From Benincasa hispida (Eukaryota; Streptophyta; Magnoliopsida; Cucurbitales; Cucurbitaceae), in assembly GCF_009727055.1 (NCBI RefSeq), contig NC_052353.1:63585088-63649087 (forward strand): 64,000 nt of DNA, read 5' to 3'. Below, piece by piece: positions 35,830-47,959 of the stretch (positions are counted from its first letter, which is position 1; every line of letters starts with the position of its first letter). The notes beneath the pieces are model-generated. The model saw only the letters and a program-made list of their open reading frames with translations. It was not told the origin of the DNA and made no database searches. The translations under genes and the position numbers were made by a program.

Positions 35830-37300
35830 GAAGCATGGTTGATGAGAATGTGGCACCTGCAGGAGACTAAAAGGAAAATTTACTAGTGCAAGATCCAGTT
35901 TTTCTTGCTGTTGACCATAACATCCCTATGAGGGAATATGCGGCACTAGATTTTTATAACTTCTCACCAGGAATTTCAAGACCCATGGTTGAGGGGAATA
36001 TAAGCTTTGGGATAAAACCTATCATGATGAAAGTGATTCAGAATGTGGGTAAATTGGGAGGATTACAAGGAGAAGACCTACACGCTCATTTGACGAATTT
36101 TGTAGACATATGCAGCACATTCTCCATGCCTGGTGTAATTCAAGAAGGGCTTAAATTATATTTGTTCCCGTACACATTGCGGGATGAGACAAAGAGGTGG
36201 GCTTAAGCATTAAAGCCAGTTGAGATTAATGGTTGGGAGCAGTTGGTTGATAGGTTCATGAATAGATTCTTTCCTCCAGCATTCAACGCAAGGAGACGGA
36301 GGGATGTTTTGAATTTTGAACAAAAGGATTATGAAACCTTGAGTACCGCCTGGGTACGATTCTGACAGTTAATGAAAAGCTGTCCGCATATCGGGATTCC
36401 TAATAGTATTTTGATGGAAACCTTTTATAATGGCTTAGACTAATCAACACAAGCAGTTGTCGATGCCTCTGCAAAAGGAGGATTGATGAACAAGTCATAT
36501 ACGGAGGCAAAGAACATATTGGATCGCATCTCGCGGCATTTTGATGAGTGGATTGATACTGGGCTTGAGGTAACAGGTCTGGAGCAAGAAAGAGTAGAAA
36601 GTACCGATGTGTCAACCGATACAATGAGTGCATTAGTCGATCAGATGACCACAATGACCTCAATTCTCCAGACAATGACTAACCAATAGAGAACTCTCTC
36701 TCAAGAATCAGTGCAAGTTAATGCGTTGACGCACGTGGCCCCAATGAATTGCGTCCAATGCGGAGATGGACATTCAGTAGAGTTCTGCCCATGGAATCAA
36801 CAACCCGTGTATGCCGTCTACGATGAATCATTTGGCAACATCTACAACCCTGGTTGGTGGGATCACCCAACTATGGGTTGGGACGGGAATCACAATCAGG
36901 AGAGCCATAGTTTCTATCAGTATAGTTATCAAGGGGATCGAGGCAACCCTCCGGTCTTCATTAATCCGGACTACAGCCCAAGTAATGCCCAAGGTATACC
37001 ACCCTATGACCAACCGTTCCTATATGATACCTCTTGCACCACCCGTCTCTGGAGACATCATTAAAACATTATATTGAAAAGAGCGAGGCAATGAGACAAT
37101 CGCAAGCTGACACCCTTAAAGAATTAAAAGAACGGATAGATCAGCTTACGAGGAAATTAAAGAAGAAAGCGCCTGGTACGAAGCATAGCAGTTCAAAAGC
37201 ACAGGGTGACATTGAGGAATGGCAAAACAACAACCCCTATGTCATCAGTACCAAATGCAACAACAACACCAATCGATTTGACTGTTGATGATGACTAGTC
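35830..37300 (+). pseudogene. Athila-type gag
   Basis: The reading starts near ATGGTTGATGAGAATGTGGC (35834). 35886-36206 reads DFYNFSPGISRPMVEGN and later DLHAHLTNFVDICSTF, the Athila gag N-terminus. Stops at about 36204, 36364, 36441 and 36687 break it, several explicable as C-to-T changes. 36711-37064 carries CVQCGDGHSVEFCPWN, a C-x2-C-x3-H-x4-C knuckle as in Athila gags. A coiled-coil region follows at 37034-37288 (LKELKERIDQLTRKLKKKA). Confidence 0.88.
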
Positions 37301-38240
37301 AGTTAATATTGGAAAAAGTACCAGTTCAGAAGTAAGTTCATCTACAAAAGATGAAGCTCCTCAAGACATGAATGCTAAATTAACGCAACCTCCAGGTAAT
37401 GAAGCGCAACAAGCACTGGACCACAGCAAGCAGCCAAGTGAACAGGAAATACGGTGGGATCTTCCACCTTTCCCATCCAGGCTGAAGTAGAAAGATGATA
37501 GCAAGCAATTCTAGAGGTTTCTAGACGTTCTCCGGTAGCTACACATTAACATTCCCTTGATAGAAGCACTAGAGCAAATGCCGAGTTATGTAAAATTTCT
37601 CAAGGATATTCTTGCAAATAAAAGGAAGATTAGGGAAAATGAAACAGTTGCGTTAACAAATGAGTGTAGTGCGCTGTTCCAAAATAATCTCCCCACTAAA
37701 ATGAAGGATCCTGGGAGTTTCACATTACCCTGCATGATAGGAGGGAAGATGGTCGAGAACGCGCTGTGTGATTTAGGGGCAAGCATAAATCTAATGCCCC
37801 TGTCAATTTTTAAGAAGCTGGATATCGGCAATGCAAGACCAACCACTATCACAATACAGTTGGCCGATAGATCGATAAAGCTTCCTGAAGGCAAGATAGA
37901 GGATGTTCTTGTGCAAGTGGACAAGTTTATCTTCCCGACAGACTTTGTCATATTGGATTACGAAGCGGATAGAGAAATCCCTATCATTTTGGGTCGCCCA
38001 TTCCTCGCGACAGGGCGAGCACTGATCGATATGTAAAAAGGAGAATTGACCATCAGGGTCGACGATCAGGAAGTAAAATTCAACATATTCAATGCGTTGA
38101 AATACCCAAGTGATGTGGAAAATTGCTAATACATTGAGGAACTGCGAGAAGAGCCTTGGCATGAACCCCTGAAGGAGCTGAAGGAAGAAGAATTGGAAAT
38201 CGGCGCAATGTTGGAGAAAGATTGCGCCGCAATTCATATT
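37301..38240 (+). pseudogene. Athila-type aspartic protease
   Basis: 37557-38036 is open for 159 codons: EALEQMPSYVKFLKDIL, then ENALCDLGASINLMPLSIF with the catalytic aspartate in CDLGA, then IPIILGRPFLATGRALIDM. The domain looks intact by itself. A stop at 38034 and others before 37557 (TAG in the segment after PSRLK) cut it off from gag and from RT. The Athila polyprotein normally runs from gag through this domain to RT. Confidence 0.88.
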
Positions 38241-38398
38241 GAATCAAATTTGAACTGATCAAGTTATTTGAACAGACATCACAACGCATTAAGCCATCTC
38301 TGGAAGAACCACCTGTGCTAGAGTTAAAGTTGTTGCCCGTGCACCTTAAGTATGCCTACTGAAGAAGTAACAATACATTACCGGTTATCATTTTCGCA

Positions 38399-40188
38399 TT
38401 GCTAAGTAAGGAAAAAGAAGATGCGCTCATACAGATCCTAAAGAGTAACGCAAAGGCATTAGGATGGACCTTGGCAGACATTCGAGGAATCAGTCCTTCA
38501 TATTGTATGCACAAGATTCGTCTGGAAGAAAGAAAGACTGGATCAGTAGAAAGGCAACGCCGCTTGAACCCTGCCATGAGGGAGGTCGTGAAGAAGGAAA
38601 TAGTGAAATGGCTGGACGCAGGTGTCATCTACCCGATATCTGATAGCAGCTGGGTAAGCCCAGTGTAGTGTGTTGGATGACAGTCATCACTAATGACAAG
38701 AATGAATTAATTCCCACAAGAACGACTATGGGGTGGAGAATTTGTATGGATTATCGCAAGCTGAATTTGGCCACTAAAAAGGACCATTTCCCACTCTCGT
38801 TTATTGATAAGATGTTAGACAGAATTGCGGGGAATGAATCCTTCTGTATTCTTGACAGCTATTCAGGGTACAACCAGATAGCAATTGCGCCAGAGGATCA
38901 AGACAAGACAACCTTCACGTGCCCATTTGGTACGTTTGCATTCCGACGCATGCCATTTGGACTCTACAATGCGTTAGGCACTTTTCAACGATGCATGATG
39001 GCAATATTCTTAGATTACTTGGAGGATTCAATCGAGGTATTCATGATTGATTTCTCAGTTTTCGGCAATAATTATGACTCCTGTCTATCTAACCTTGAAA
39101 AAGTCTTGAAGAGATGCGTGGCAACAAATCTTGTTTTGAACTGGGAAAAATGCCACTTTATGGTGGAAGAAGGAATAGTTTTGGGTCACAAAATCTCTAA
39201 GGCCGAATTGGAAGTTGATCAGGCAAAGATTGACGCAATTTCCAAGTTACCCCCACCAGTGAACGTAAAAACACTTAGGAGCTTTCTGGGACACACTGGG
39301 TTTTATAGAAGATTTATTCGCAACTTCTCCCAGATCGCAAGGCCCCTAAGTGCACTACTAGAGGCTGACCGGGAATACAATTTTGATGATGCATACACCA
39401 AAGCATTCAACACATTGAAAGATGCACTCATCTCCACACCTATTTTGATTGCGCCAGATTGGATGCACCCATTTGCGTTGATGTGCGATGCTAGCAGATA
39501 TGCTGTAGGTGCAGTTTTGAGTCAGCGCAAGGACAAGGTATTGCATCCTATTTATTATGCAAGTAAAACATTGAATGATGCGCAGGAGAACTACACAACC
39601 ACAGAGAAGGAAATGCTCGCAGTGTTATTTTCACTGGAGAAGTTTCGACAATACTTAATCGGAACAAACGTTGTGGTGTATACGGATCACTCTGCGATCA
39701 AGTACTTGATGACAAAGAAGGATGCAAAACCAAGGCTTATACGGTGGGTGTTGCTGCTGCAAGAGTTTGACCTAGAGATCAAAGACCGGAAGGGCACTGA
39801 AAACCAAGTCGCGGATCATTTATCAAGATTGGAGAATTGCAAGGTTCAAAGGACAGAAAAAGATATTGAGGAAAGATTCCCCGATGAGCTACTGATGGCA
39901 GTAGACATTAATGTTCCCTGGTATGTGGACATAGTAAACTTCATCGTTTGCGATCAAATACCAGATAACTATACTTACCAACAGAAGAAAAAGCTAAGAC
40001 ATGATACCAAATTTTATTTTTGGGACGATCCATTCCTATATCGACTCGGACCTGGTCATATATTACGTCGATGCGTTCCTGAACGCGAAGTCAAGCACAT
40101 TTTAGAGCTTTGTCATGAGTCCCCAAATGGAGGACATTTTGGGGGGCAGCGGACCACAGCAAAGGTCCTACAGTGTGGCTACTTCTAG
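38399..40188 (+). pseudogene. Athila-type reverse transcriptase, RNase H and integrase N-terminus
   Basis: 38399-38668 gives the RT start (ISPSYCMHKIRLEERK, then [17 protein letters not shown]), ended by TAG at 38666. A 506-codon open frame 38668-40188 continues: [30 protein letters not shown], then [10 protein letters not shown] where the family has two aspartates. The first catalytic aspartate is isoleucine, so RT is dead even though the frame is open. RNase H is well kept ([52 protein letters not shown]). The end enters the integrase zinc region ([20 protein letters not shown]) and stops at 40186. Confidence 0.92.
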
Positions 40189-41162
40189 CCAACATTTTTT
40201 AAGGATGCCCTCACCCATGTTGTGCAATATGACAGATGTCAGATAACGGGGAATATGTCTAAAAGAAATGAAATGCCACTAACGTCAATCTTAGAGATTG
40301 AATTATTTGATGTTTGGGGAATTGACTTCATGGGCCCGTTTCCCCATCAGAAGGTCATCACTATATTCTGGTCACGGTTGACTATGTATCAAAATGGGTT
40401 GAGGCCATCGCATACGCCAAGAATGATGTGGCCACAGTGGCAAAGTTTCTGAAGAAGAACATTTTTGCTCAATATAGGACGCCACGGGCCTTTATCAGCA
40501 ATGAGGGTTCCCACTTTATCAACCGCATAATTTCCAACCTGTTGACTAAATTCAAAGTCAGCCATCGAGTTGCGATTGCATATCACCCACAGACTAATGG
40601 GCAGGCAAAAATTTCTAACAGAGAGATCAAAACGATCTTGGAGAAGGTAGTCAGTAATTCCAGGAAGGATTGGTCACCCAAGCTTGATAAAGTATTGTGG
40701 GCATACAGGACTGCCTATAAGACACCAATTGGCATGTCCTCATATGCCCTGGTCTTTGGAAAAGCTTGTCATCTGCCGCTCGAGTTGGAACATAAGGCAA
40801 TATGGGAATGTAAAAAGCTGAAGTTTGATTTAGCAAGTGTGGGGAAAGTCTGGAAGCTACATTTGAATCAACATGTTAAATGGCGACGGGACGCCTACGA
40901 AAATGCCAAGATCTATAAGGAGAAAACCAATAAATGGCATGACAACCGCATAAACGACCGGACATTCACTAAATATCAACATGTATTATTATTTAACGCT
41001 CGTTTGCGGTTGTTCCCAGGAAAATTAAAGTCCTGCTGGTCTGGGCCATTCCGAATCAAGACAATCTTTCCTCACGGCGCAGTAGAACTAACAACTTTAG
41101 ATGGAAACAGCGCGTTTAAAGTCAATGGTCAACGCATTAAGCCTTACTATGGAGGCGATTGA
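40189..41162 (+). pseudogene. Athila-type integrase core and C-terminus
   Basis: 40222-40452 reads [12 protein letters not shown] with the first catalytic aspartate. The first cysteine of the zinc site is tyrosine (QYDRCQ). After a frameshift, 40428-41162 reads [13 protein letters not shown], where the second aspartate is asparagine, and [16 protein letters not shown], where the catalytic glutamate is lysine. The C-terminal part ([51 protein letters not shown]) is typical of Athila. Two of three catalytic residues are lost. Confidence 0.92.
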
Positions 41163-42882
41163 ACAACGCATGGACACCATTGACTTGGGCAAGCAGGATT
41201 AAACCGCTTGCGGGGGAAGCGATTGTGGTAATTCTGAAACATCTGACAATCAGCATCCCTATCTATGTTTACATGCTTTCTCTCCAGTTTTCTTTTATCG
41301 CCTTCTAAATTCCCCTAGTTACTGCTCATTGGAATTAGTCTTTAATTCTTTCTGCGTTTCCTTTCAATATACTTTCATATGCATTTCTGTTCCTTAGATT
41401 TAATAGCGCCATTCATAAATTTTTGTGAATGATTGGATGAATCATTAAACACCGCAAAGTCCTTTTCGACTTGTGTTTTAGATGAATTGAAAAGAACAAG
41501 AAATACTGATATGAAATGCGATGATGGGTACATTATGAGTTAACAAGAGACACCTTGCATCCATTACACCCAAATACATTGCGTTGAGGGGTGTGTTGCG
41601 TGTGTATGTATCCTTTGCCCTTCTTTAGCTAAATGCACTATGTTGAGGTATCCTCCAAAAATGTGTTAGTTAAGGGGTGTGTTGTGGGGGTGCATGCGTT
41701 GTAGCCCATCCTCAACAAAAATTTATTTGCGTTATTAGGAACGCGATGTTAATTTTTAGCGTGCACCTATCTGAATCAAATTTAAAAAGTTAATGAAATT
41801 CTTTGATTTTTGTACTGGCACAAAATTTTGTATTGCATTAATTTGTAATTATTTGTATACTTTGTTAATATTCAATACAATGAGTACATATTCACTCACT
41901 TTTTGACTGTGCCTTTCTTCTTATCATCCTTTGTCAATATTTGCAATGTTTTGAATCTTTTACTTTTCTGTTCTTCATTGCGTTGCTATGATGTAATATA
42001 TGTTTATACTTAGAAACATTTTCCATACTTTGTAAATTCTGACTAACACTTAGTTAATTCTTAGTTTAGCAGTATTTTTCCTCTTTATTTTTCAAAGTTC
42101 TGCTCAAACCTTCTCTTTGGAATTTTTCTTCTAAGTGTTTGTCTAGTCTATCTAAACAACGAAATGAGGACCTTGCTCATCTTTAAATTTGGGGGTGGGG
42201 AAGGTCTGAGCAGATAAGATCAAGAATATGCAGTATTTAAGAAAATGCATTCATTCTCTGTTTTTTTTTAAAAAAAAAAAAACTTTTTATGCAAAACTCC
42301 AATGTCAACGCAAAGGAAAAAATGTTCCCAACCTGATAAGAGTCTAGTTGTGAAAGGAGCCTACTCGTAGTTGGTTGTTCGTATGACACCCGTAGGAGCA
42401 AACCAAAACGAAGGTGGGTTTCCAAGATCAACGCAGTATAAAAGAAAAAGAAGGGAAAAAAATGCAAGAGACAACTCCTCTAAATATCATGAGTTAAAGT
42501 TGAGATTGGCACACAACCGTAGTTGGATGTTGGCATGACACCCATGGGGACAGGCCAAAACAAAAAGTGTAACCATGACCGACTGTCTCTGACGCAAAAG
42601 TTTTGACCACTGTATGTAGATATATCAAGTGTTTTGACAAGAAGAGATAAACATTCTAGTTTGAAAAAAAAAAAAACTAGAAAAGCAACTTTGAGCAGAA
42701 TTTTATTATATAGAAGAATAAAGTAGGGCTTGTTAAGAATTAGCAAGGATAGGAAGAAATTGCGATGTCAAGGAATGTGCCTAAGTGTAACATTTGAAGC
42801 AACCAATTAACGCAGAAATATAGGATAGGAATTGAGCTTTATTGCCTTAGTAGAAGATATGCTTGAGGACAAGTATATATCT
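41163..42882 (+). other. Athila-type 3' noncoding region
   Basis: 1.7 kb without an open frame of note; the env-like ORF found in some Athila elements is not recognisable. It holds a GTTGAGGGGTGTGTTG repeat (41582 and 41672), a duplicated block of about 75 bp centred on GTAGTTGG and ATGACACCC (42353-42425 and 42510-42580), and an upstream PPT-like AAATTTGGGGGTGGGG at 42185-42200. Confidence 0.7.
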
Positions 42883-42895
42883 AAATTTGGGGGTG
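42883..42895 (+). promoter_or_regulatory. Athila-type polypurine tract
   Basis: AAATTTGGGGGTG directly precedes the TGATAACTTG start of the 3' LTR. Confidence 0.85.
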
Positions 42896-44708
42896 TGATA
42901 ACTTGTAGAAATACAAGTTATTTATACTGCCTTATCTAGATATTGCGGCCAAAAGAGAATAGATATGCACCAATTGTATGAAAATTAGCTTAGAAATACA
43001 ATAATTCTGAATTATCACAATTAACACCCACTAACATCATTAAGATGGAAGAAGAGAAGATTTCTACTCTGTTTTGCAGGAAACCAAGTCACCGCTTGCA
43101 ATTAAGGCTCAAGACAAACTGACCAACGCATCTATGACACATTGCGCCCATCAATCAACAATGAAAAGATGATTAATGCAATGACGGTGCAATGCGACAG
43201 TCGATCCAGGGCTAACTTTCAACCGCATGCGGTAATAAAAACAACACCGCACGCGAACACCCGATCGAAAGATGCAGCTGAGCAACGCAAATGCGGAGGA
43301 TTGTGCCACGTGTACGCCTAACGGTTGTGCAGATTTGACGGTCTGATTGCATAACAAAAGGAATAATATCCCTTTATCTTTGGAATTTCCATAATAACAA
43401 GTGGGGACCACAAGGCCGGAGTCAAAGATCTTCACCTATAAATACCCCATAGAATTCACAGAAAAGGATGTTACTTGATATGGGGCTAATTGCTGCTATT
43501 ATATTGAGAAAAAGGCTGAGTTAAGTGTTAAACCGAAGAAATCCGGGAAGAAGAAGAGACAAGGCCGAAAGGTGAGTCTCAGTGTTAATCTGCTAGATCC
43601 CCGCCGCGAAGCTCTATACTCAGATCCCAGCTACCGGTTGAGCAAGCCTGAGAGGGAAGCTCATCCTTCCACACGATCCACCTATTCCGGCAAGCAAATC
43701 TCCATCCAAATCGGTGTCGAGTCGTTGGCGCTTGTTTGTATTTGTTTCTCTCTCTTTTCATCATTATATCTTATCTTCTTTATCTCTTCATTCACACATC
43801 ATGTATCAGTCGCTAAATAAATATATTGAATGTCTCGATCGTTTTCATTACCACTTCTCTGTCTATTTCCGTTCCTCCGTTTATCATTTTCTTCATGAAG
43901 TTTTCTTAATCCCCGAGTAGTCATTATGAATTAAACGAGTACTTAATCTATGTTAGAGAGATAATTGCGTTTAGCTAAGGCATGCTAGATGGCATCTTCA
44001 CCTGTGAGAATAGAAGTGAAGATGTCATTCTGATCTATCGAGAAAAGGTCAGAAGAATGCATTAACTACAACGAGTAGTACTTCCAGGAATGGAAGTAAC
44101 ATTACGTTCATTACGTTCGTCTCTGTTTCACCACAGACATGTGGGAACGCGGCTAATCACTGAAAGTTGTATGCTAAGGGAAAAATGGAACCGTACTGAT
44201 AACTTTAGCGCAATTAAGGAACTTGCGATGTTTATATTAGTTATCTTCCTCCTCCTACTTCATACATAAGACTTGCCATCGCATCACATGATCTGTGTAT
44301 AATCTTCACAGCCAGCCTTGCCCTCAGTATTTTATATCATGCCACCTATATCTTGTGCCATCTTAGCTTAGGTTATTGCATTTTATTTTATTATAACATT
44401 TTTACTGCTTTCCTTTACTTCATCGCAACTTTATATACTTGTACACAAATACTTTTATTAAATTGAAAAACATGGCCGCATGTATCATAAACATAACACA
44501 ATAACCTCAAACAGTCCCTGTGTTCGACCTCGGATCACACCGAGAAACTTGTGGTGGAATTATACTTGGTTCCAACGCAAGGAAACTTGTGACAACGCAC
44601 AGCATACTACAAGAGCATCCATTAATAACGCATATCTAGAAGTGGTAATGCATGAATTGAGTCCATTAACGCATGTTTCATTAATAAGGAACTAATTTTA
44701 CCGTTACA
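42896..44708 (+). repeat. Athila-type 3' LTR
   Basis: 1813 bp, TGATAACTTG to CCGTTACA. TATAAATA at about 43437-43444. Keeps the canonical TG that the 5' copy has lost. Contains an open minus frame at 43151-43435 that is LTR sequence. Confidence 0.93.
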
Positions 44709-44713
44709 CCTTC

Positions 44714-46224
44714 ATTACAGCAACTACCTTGATCAACAATCTACCATCAAAAGCAATGAAAATAACATCCCATTTGAAGCTCTTTTCAACAGGAAAGTAG
44801 ACATCTCACTAATAAAAATATTTGGTTGTGCTTGCTTTCCATATTTAAGATTTTACAATACTCACAAGCTAAATTTTTGGTCTACTAAATGTGTTTTTAT
44901 TGGTTTCAATCTAGCTTACAAGGGATTCAAATGGCTCAACCCAAATGGGCATATATATATTTCCAAACATGTGCAGTTCAATGAAACTGAATTCCCCTTT
45001 AAAGATGAGTTTCCAAAGTTCAATGACTCAACACTCTCTAGAGAAATGTCAGCCCAAGAAATTTCACCTAACCATCAAATTCCTTCCCATCATCCCACGC
45101 AGATACCTGAATATGTCCCTCTATATCATCCACTACCCGCGACTGTCCAAAGCCCATCCTCAACCACTCCCCACCAAGTCCAAGCAGTCCACCCCCACAC
45201 ATCATCTGAATCAATCGACATCTCCCTAAACTCCCCTGCCTACTCATCAAACTCACCCATTTCCCCACCTCGTGATCCCTACTCTCCTTGCTCCTTTAGT
45301 ACATCTGAGCATCGTCAAACATCAGCATAGTCTCCTCACAATAATTCCTTCCCTACTCCACCAACGGCACGACCACCTCAACTTCCCTCTTATCCCATGA
45401 TTACTCAAGCAAAGGTTGGCATCTTCAAACCAAAACTCTTCACATCTAAAACCACAATTGACTGGTCCCTTACTGAACCAACTCGCCTCACTGATGCACT
45501 AGCCCTCCGATTTGGAGGCAAGTAATGGATGCTGAAATTTCAACCCTATAGAGAAATAATACATGGACACTAGTTCTTAAACAACAATCCATGAATATAA
45601 TAGGCTGTAAGTGGCTCTATCATATCAAAAGGAATTGAATTGTTGAAAGACACAGAGCCCAGTTGGTAGCTAAAGGCTTTCATCAGACATCTGAAGTTGA
45701 TTTTTCTAAGACATTCAGTCCGGTAGTAAAGCCTTCTACAATTTGTATTGTACTTTCCTTAGTCGTGTCTCAAAAATGGTCTTTGTGACAACTCGACTTC
45801 AACAATGCCTTTCTTAATGGAGTCCTTGATGAGGATGTTTATATGTCCCAGCCTCTTGGCTATGTATGTTTGCAAGCTCCACAAAGCCATCTATGGCCTT
45901 AAACAAGCACCACAAGCATGGAACACCACGCTAAAGGCAACTTTACTTGATTGAGGCTTCCAAAATAGTAAGTCTAACTCATCCCTCTTTATCTATCGCA
46001 AAGGTGATGTTATCATATTGATGCTCGTTTATGTGGATGATGTCATACTTACTAGAAACAACACCTCTATGATGAGTTGACTAGTAATTAAACTAGACAG
46101 CACCTTTTCACTAAAAGACATGGGAGTTCTGAGTTACTTTTTGGGCATTCAAGTCAATCACCTACCCTTTGGTTTTCTGCTAACCCAAACAAAGTGCATT
46201 GAAGATATTTAATCCAAACTCAAC
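44714..46224 (+). pseudogene. Copia integrase C-terminus and reverse transcriptase (third element)
   Basis: Resumes exactly after the CCTTC duplication: ITATTLINNLPSKAMKITSH, then LFGCACFPYLRFYN-like text, and from 44971 a serine/proline-rich spacer (HHPTQIPEYVPLYHPLP). RT starts near 45520 (NIIGCKWLYHIKRN), then AQLVAKGFHQTSEVDFSKTF, LDFNNAFLNGVLDEDVYMSQ, YGLKQAPQAWNTTL and MLVYVDDVILT. The YVDD catalytic motif is intact, but stops at about 45329, 45549, 45640 and 46079 break the frame. Confidence 0.88.
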
Positions 46225-47100
46225 ATGGAGGATCTCAAGCCAATGGTGTCTCCGTGTACTCTCGGCAAAAATTACTCATTAAATAGTGGTAAAGTGTTAG
46301 AAGATCCCTTCATTTACCAAAGCACAATTGGAGCTCTTCAATATCTCACTCACACCCCACTAGACATTGCCTATATAGTCAATCACGTAAGTCAATTCCT
46401 GAAGCAACCAACTGATGAGCACTGGAGTGTTGTCAAAAGAGTACTTTGTTATCTCTCAGGTACTAAGCACTTTGGTCTACTTATGCAACCAAGTGATGGG
46501 TTGTCTATTACTGCATATTCAGATGTTGATTGGGCCTCCAACATAGATGATCGTCGTTCCATTGCAGCATACTATATTTTCGTGGGAAATTCACTTGTAT
46601 CGTGGTCTTCAAAAAAGCAAAGTGTTATAGCTCGCTCAAGTATAAAATCTGAATATCAAGCCTTAGCTTATGCAACGGCTGAGATCATATGGATACGACA
46701 ACTTCTGTCTAAGTTGGGCCTTCCACAAACTACCACTCCGGCCCTCTGGTGTGACAATATAAGTGTCGAAACCCTTACCTCCAATCCTATCTTTCATGCT
46801 CGGACAAAGAACATAAAAATTGATGTGCATTTTGTTCGTGATCAAGTGATAAATGGTCACCTATCAGTTCGATACATACACTCTATTGACCAAGTTGCCA
46901 ACTGCCTAACCAAGCCACTCACTCACTCTCACTTTCACTTGCTACGATCCAAACTTGGGGTCATTGAACTCCCATCTCGTTTGAGGGGGGAAGTAAGGAG
47001 TAAATTGGAAAAAGGAAAAACCAAAATGCAGCCTGAAGGTGAAGAATCTCCTCCAACAAATTGCAATAGACCGTTGGGAGTGCCTCCACTACATTTGTGA
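46225..47100 (+). pseudogene. Copia RNase H, long open frame into the 3' LTR (third element)
   Basis: 291 codons open. MEDLKPMVSPCTLGKNYSL through YQSTIGALQYLTHTPLDIAY and DEHWSVVKRVLCYLSGTKH is the RT-RNase H connection. AYSDVDWASNIDDRRSIAAY, SWSSKKQSVIARSSIKSEYQ, LWCDNISVETL and VRDQVINGHLSVRYIHSIDQ are RNase H with acidic residues in place. The last 35 or so codons lie in the 3' LTR. This is the best preserved piece of the element, cut from the rest only by stops upstream. Confidence 0.88.
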
Positions 47101-47302
47101 CATGTGACCACTAATATTTATTCTTTTGATTATTTAATTCATTATGTAAATATTGAAATCCCCTCCTCGGGTTGTAATACTGCTGTATAAAAAGGCTGCT
47201 TAGCCATTGGTTAATATACAAGAAAATAAAACCTATTCAGCAGAAGTTTTTCAGAAAAGGTAAAAGGCTTTTCATCTTCTTTCTCGTTTTTGTCTTCTTA
47301 CT
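46992..47302 (+). repeat. 3' LTR of the third Copia element
   Basis: 311 bp. Starts AGTAAGGAGTAAATTGG (terminal TG altered) after the purine-rich TTTGAGGGGGG. TATAAAAA lies near 47186. Ends TTCTTACT, followed by the CTCCA duplication. Confidence 0.88.
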
Positions 47303-47560
47303 CTCCAGGCTCAGTGGTCGTCGCTGCTTCGTTGGAGCTATTGTCGTGGTTAATGGCAAAATGGGGTTGTGTATATGGGGTTGATCTTGCCGGAATAGAA
47401 TGGTTGGCGCTGAAAGTTGTAAATCTTCCATTCATCGGTGGATATTTGTTGGTCGGAACTTTTACTTTGACAATTAAACTTCCTCCAAGCTTTTTCTAAT
47501 TCTCACTTCACCTCGTATGTTGGTAGCATTTTCCCTTTTCATTCTTCTATCCAGTTTCCT
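47303..47560 (-). other. Possible exon cut by the third Copia insertion
   Basis: The sequence right of the insertion is less AT-rich than its surroundings. On the minus strand it is open from ATG at 47431 (MEDLQLSAPTILFRQDQPHI, then PTKQRRPLSLE), and the frame stays open through the insertion site for several codons into the left flank (near 31290). A TATAAAAAG-like box lies at about 47592-47600 on the same strand. No domain is recognised; chance openness is quite possible. Confidence 0.25.
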
Positions 47561-47959
47561 CCCCGTTCGCTTCTACCTTCGACTGCTCTTTTTATAGGAG
47601 AAAATCACTTGGTTAAGAAGTTACAAAGAGTGGTCTAAAACTAGGGGACGATGCTGAGATTGTGGGTGAAAGTGTAGAGTGTGTGAGAAAAATAGGCTGA
47701 GGAAAAAAATAGAGTTCGTTGGAAAAAAAAAAAAAAAGGAATATATATATATATAGATTTTTCTTTTTCTTTTTCTTTTTTTTTCCCTCCACTATCCCCT
47801 CATTAATTAGTAAAACAATAAATACTAAAATTATGAGAATGATAAAATAAAATTTGTTTAAATAAAATTGAGCTGGAGTAAATACAGTTTCTACAATTTT
47901 AATTAATTAAGTTATTTCACTATTTTTCAATATCACTTCCACTTCTGAATTTCTTATTT

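Larger units (their letters stand above)
33810..44708 (+). mobile_element. Athila-type Ty3/Gypsy element inserted in the third Copia element
   Basis: 10,899 bp bounded by 5-bp duplications CCTTC (33805-33809 and 44709-44713). 5' LTR 33810-35615, PBS 35622-35640, gag 35830-37300, protease 37557-38036, RT and RNase H 38399-40188, integrase 40060-41162, noncoding tail 41163-42882, PPT 42883-42895, 3' LTR 42896-44708. The tRNA-Asp-like PBS and the protease motif CDLGASINLMPLSIF point to Athila. No open env-like frame remains after integrase. Catalytic residues in RT and integrase are changed and gag has several stops, so it is not autonomous now. Confidence 0.94.
31302..47302 (+). mobile_element. 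Third Ty1/Copia element, short LTRs, interrupted by an Athila-type element
   Basis: 5' LTR 31302-31606, primer-binding site TGGTATCAGAGC 31607-31618, gag, CCHC knuckle, protease, integrase, RT, RNase H, purine-rich stretch, 3' LTR 46992-47302. The 5-bp direct repeat CTCCA flanks it at 31297-31301 and 47303-47307. Subtracting the 10.9-kb Gypsy insertion and its duplicated target leaves about 5.1 kb, normal for a complete Copia element. Both LTRs end in ACT rather than the usual CA. Short LTRs and the RNase H motif SSIKSEYQALA suggest the Ale/Ivana side of Copia, as an inference. Many stops make it defective. Confidence 0.92.
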
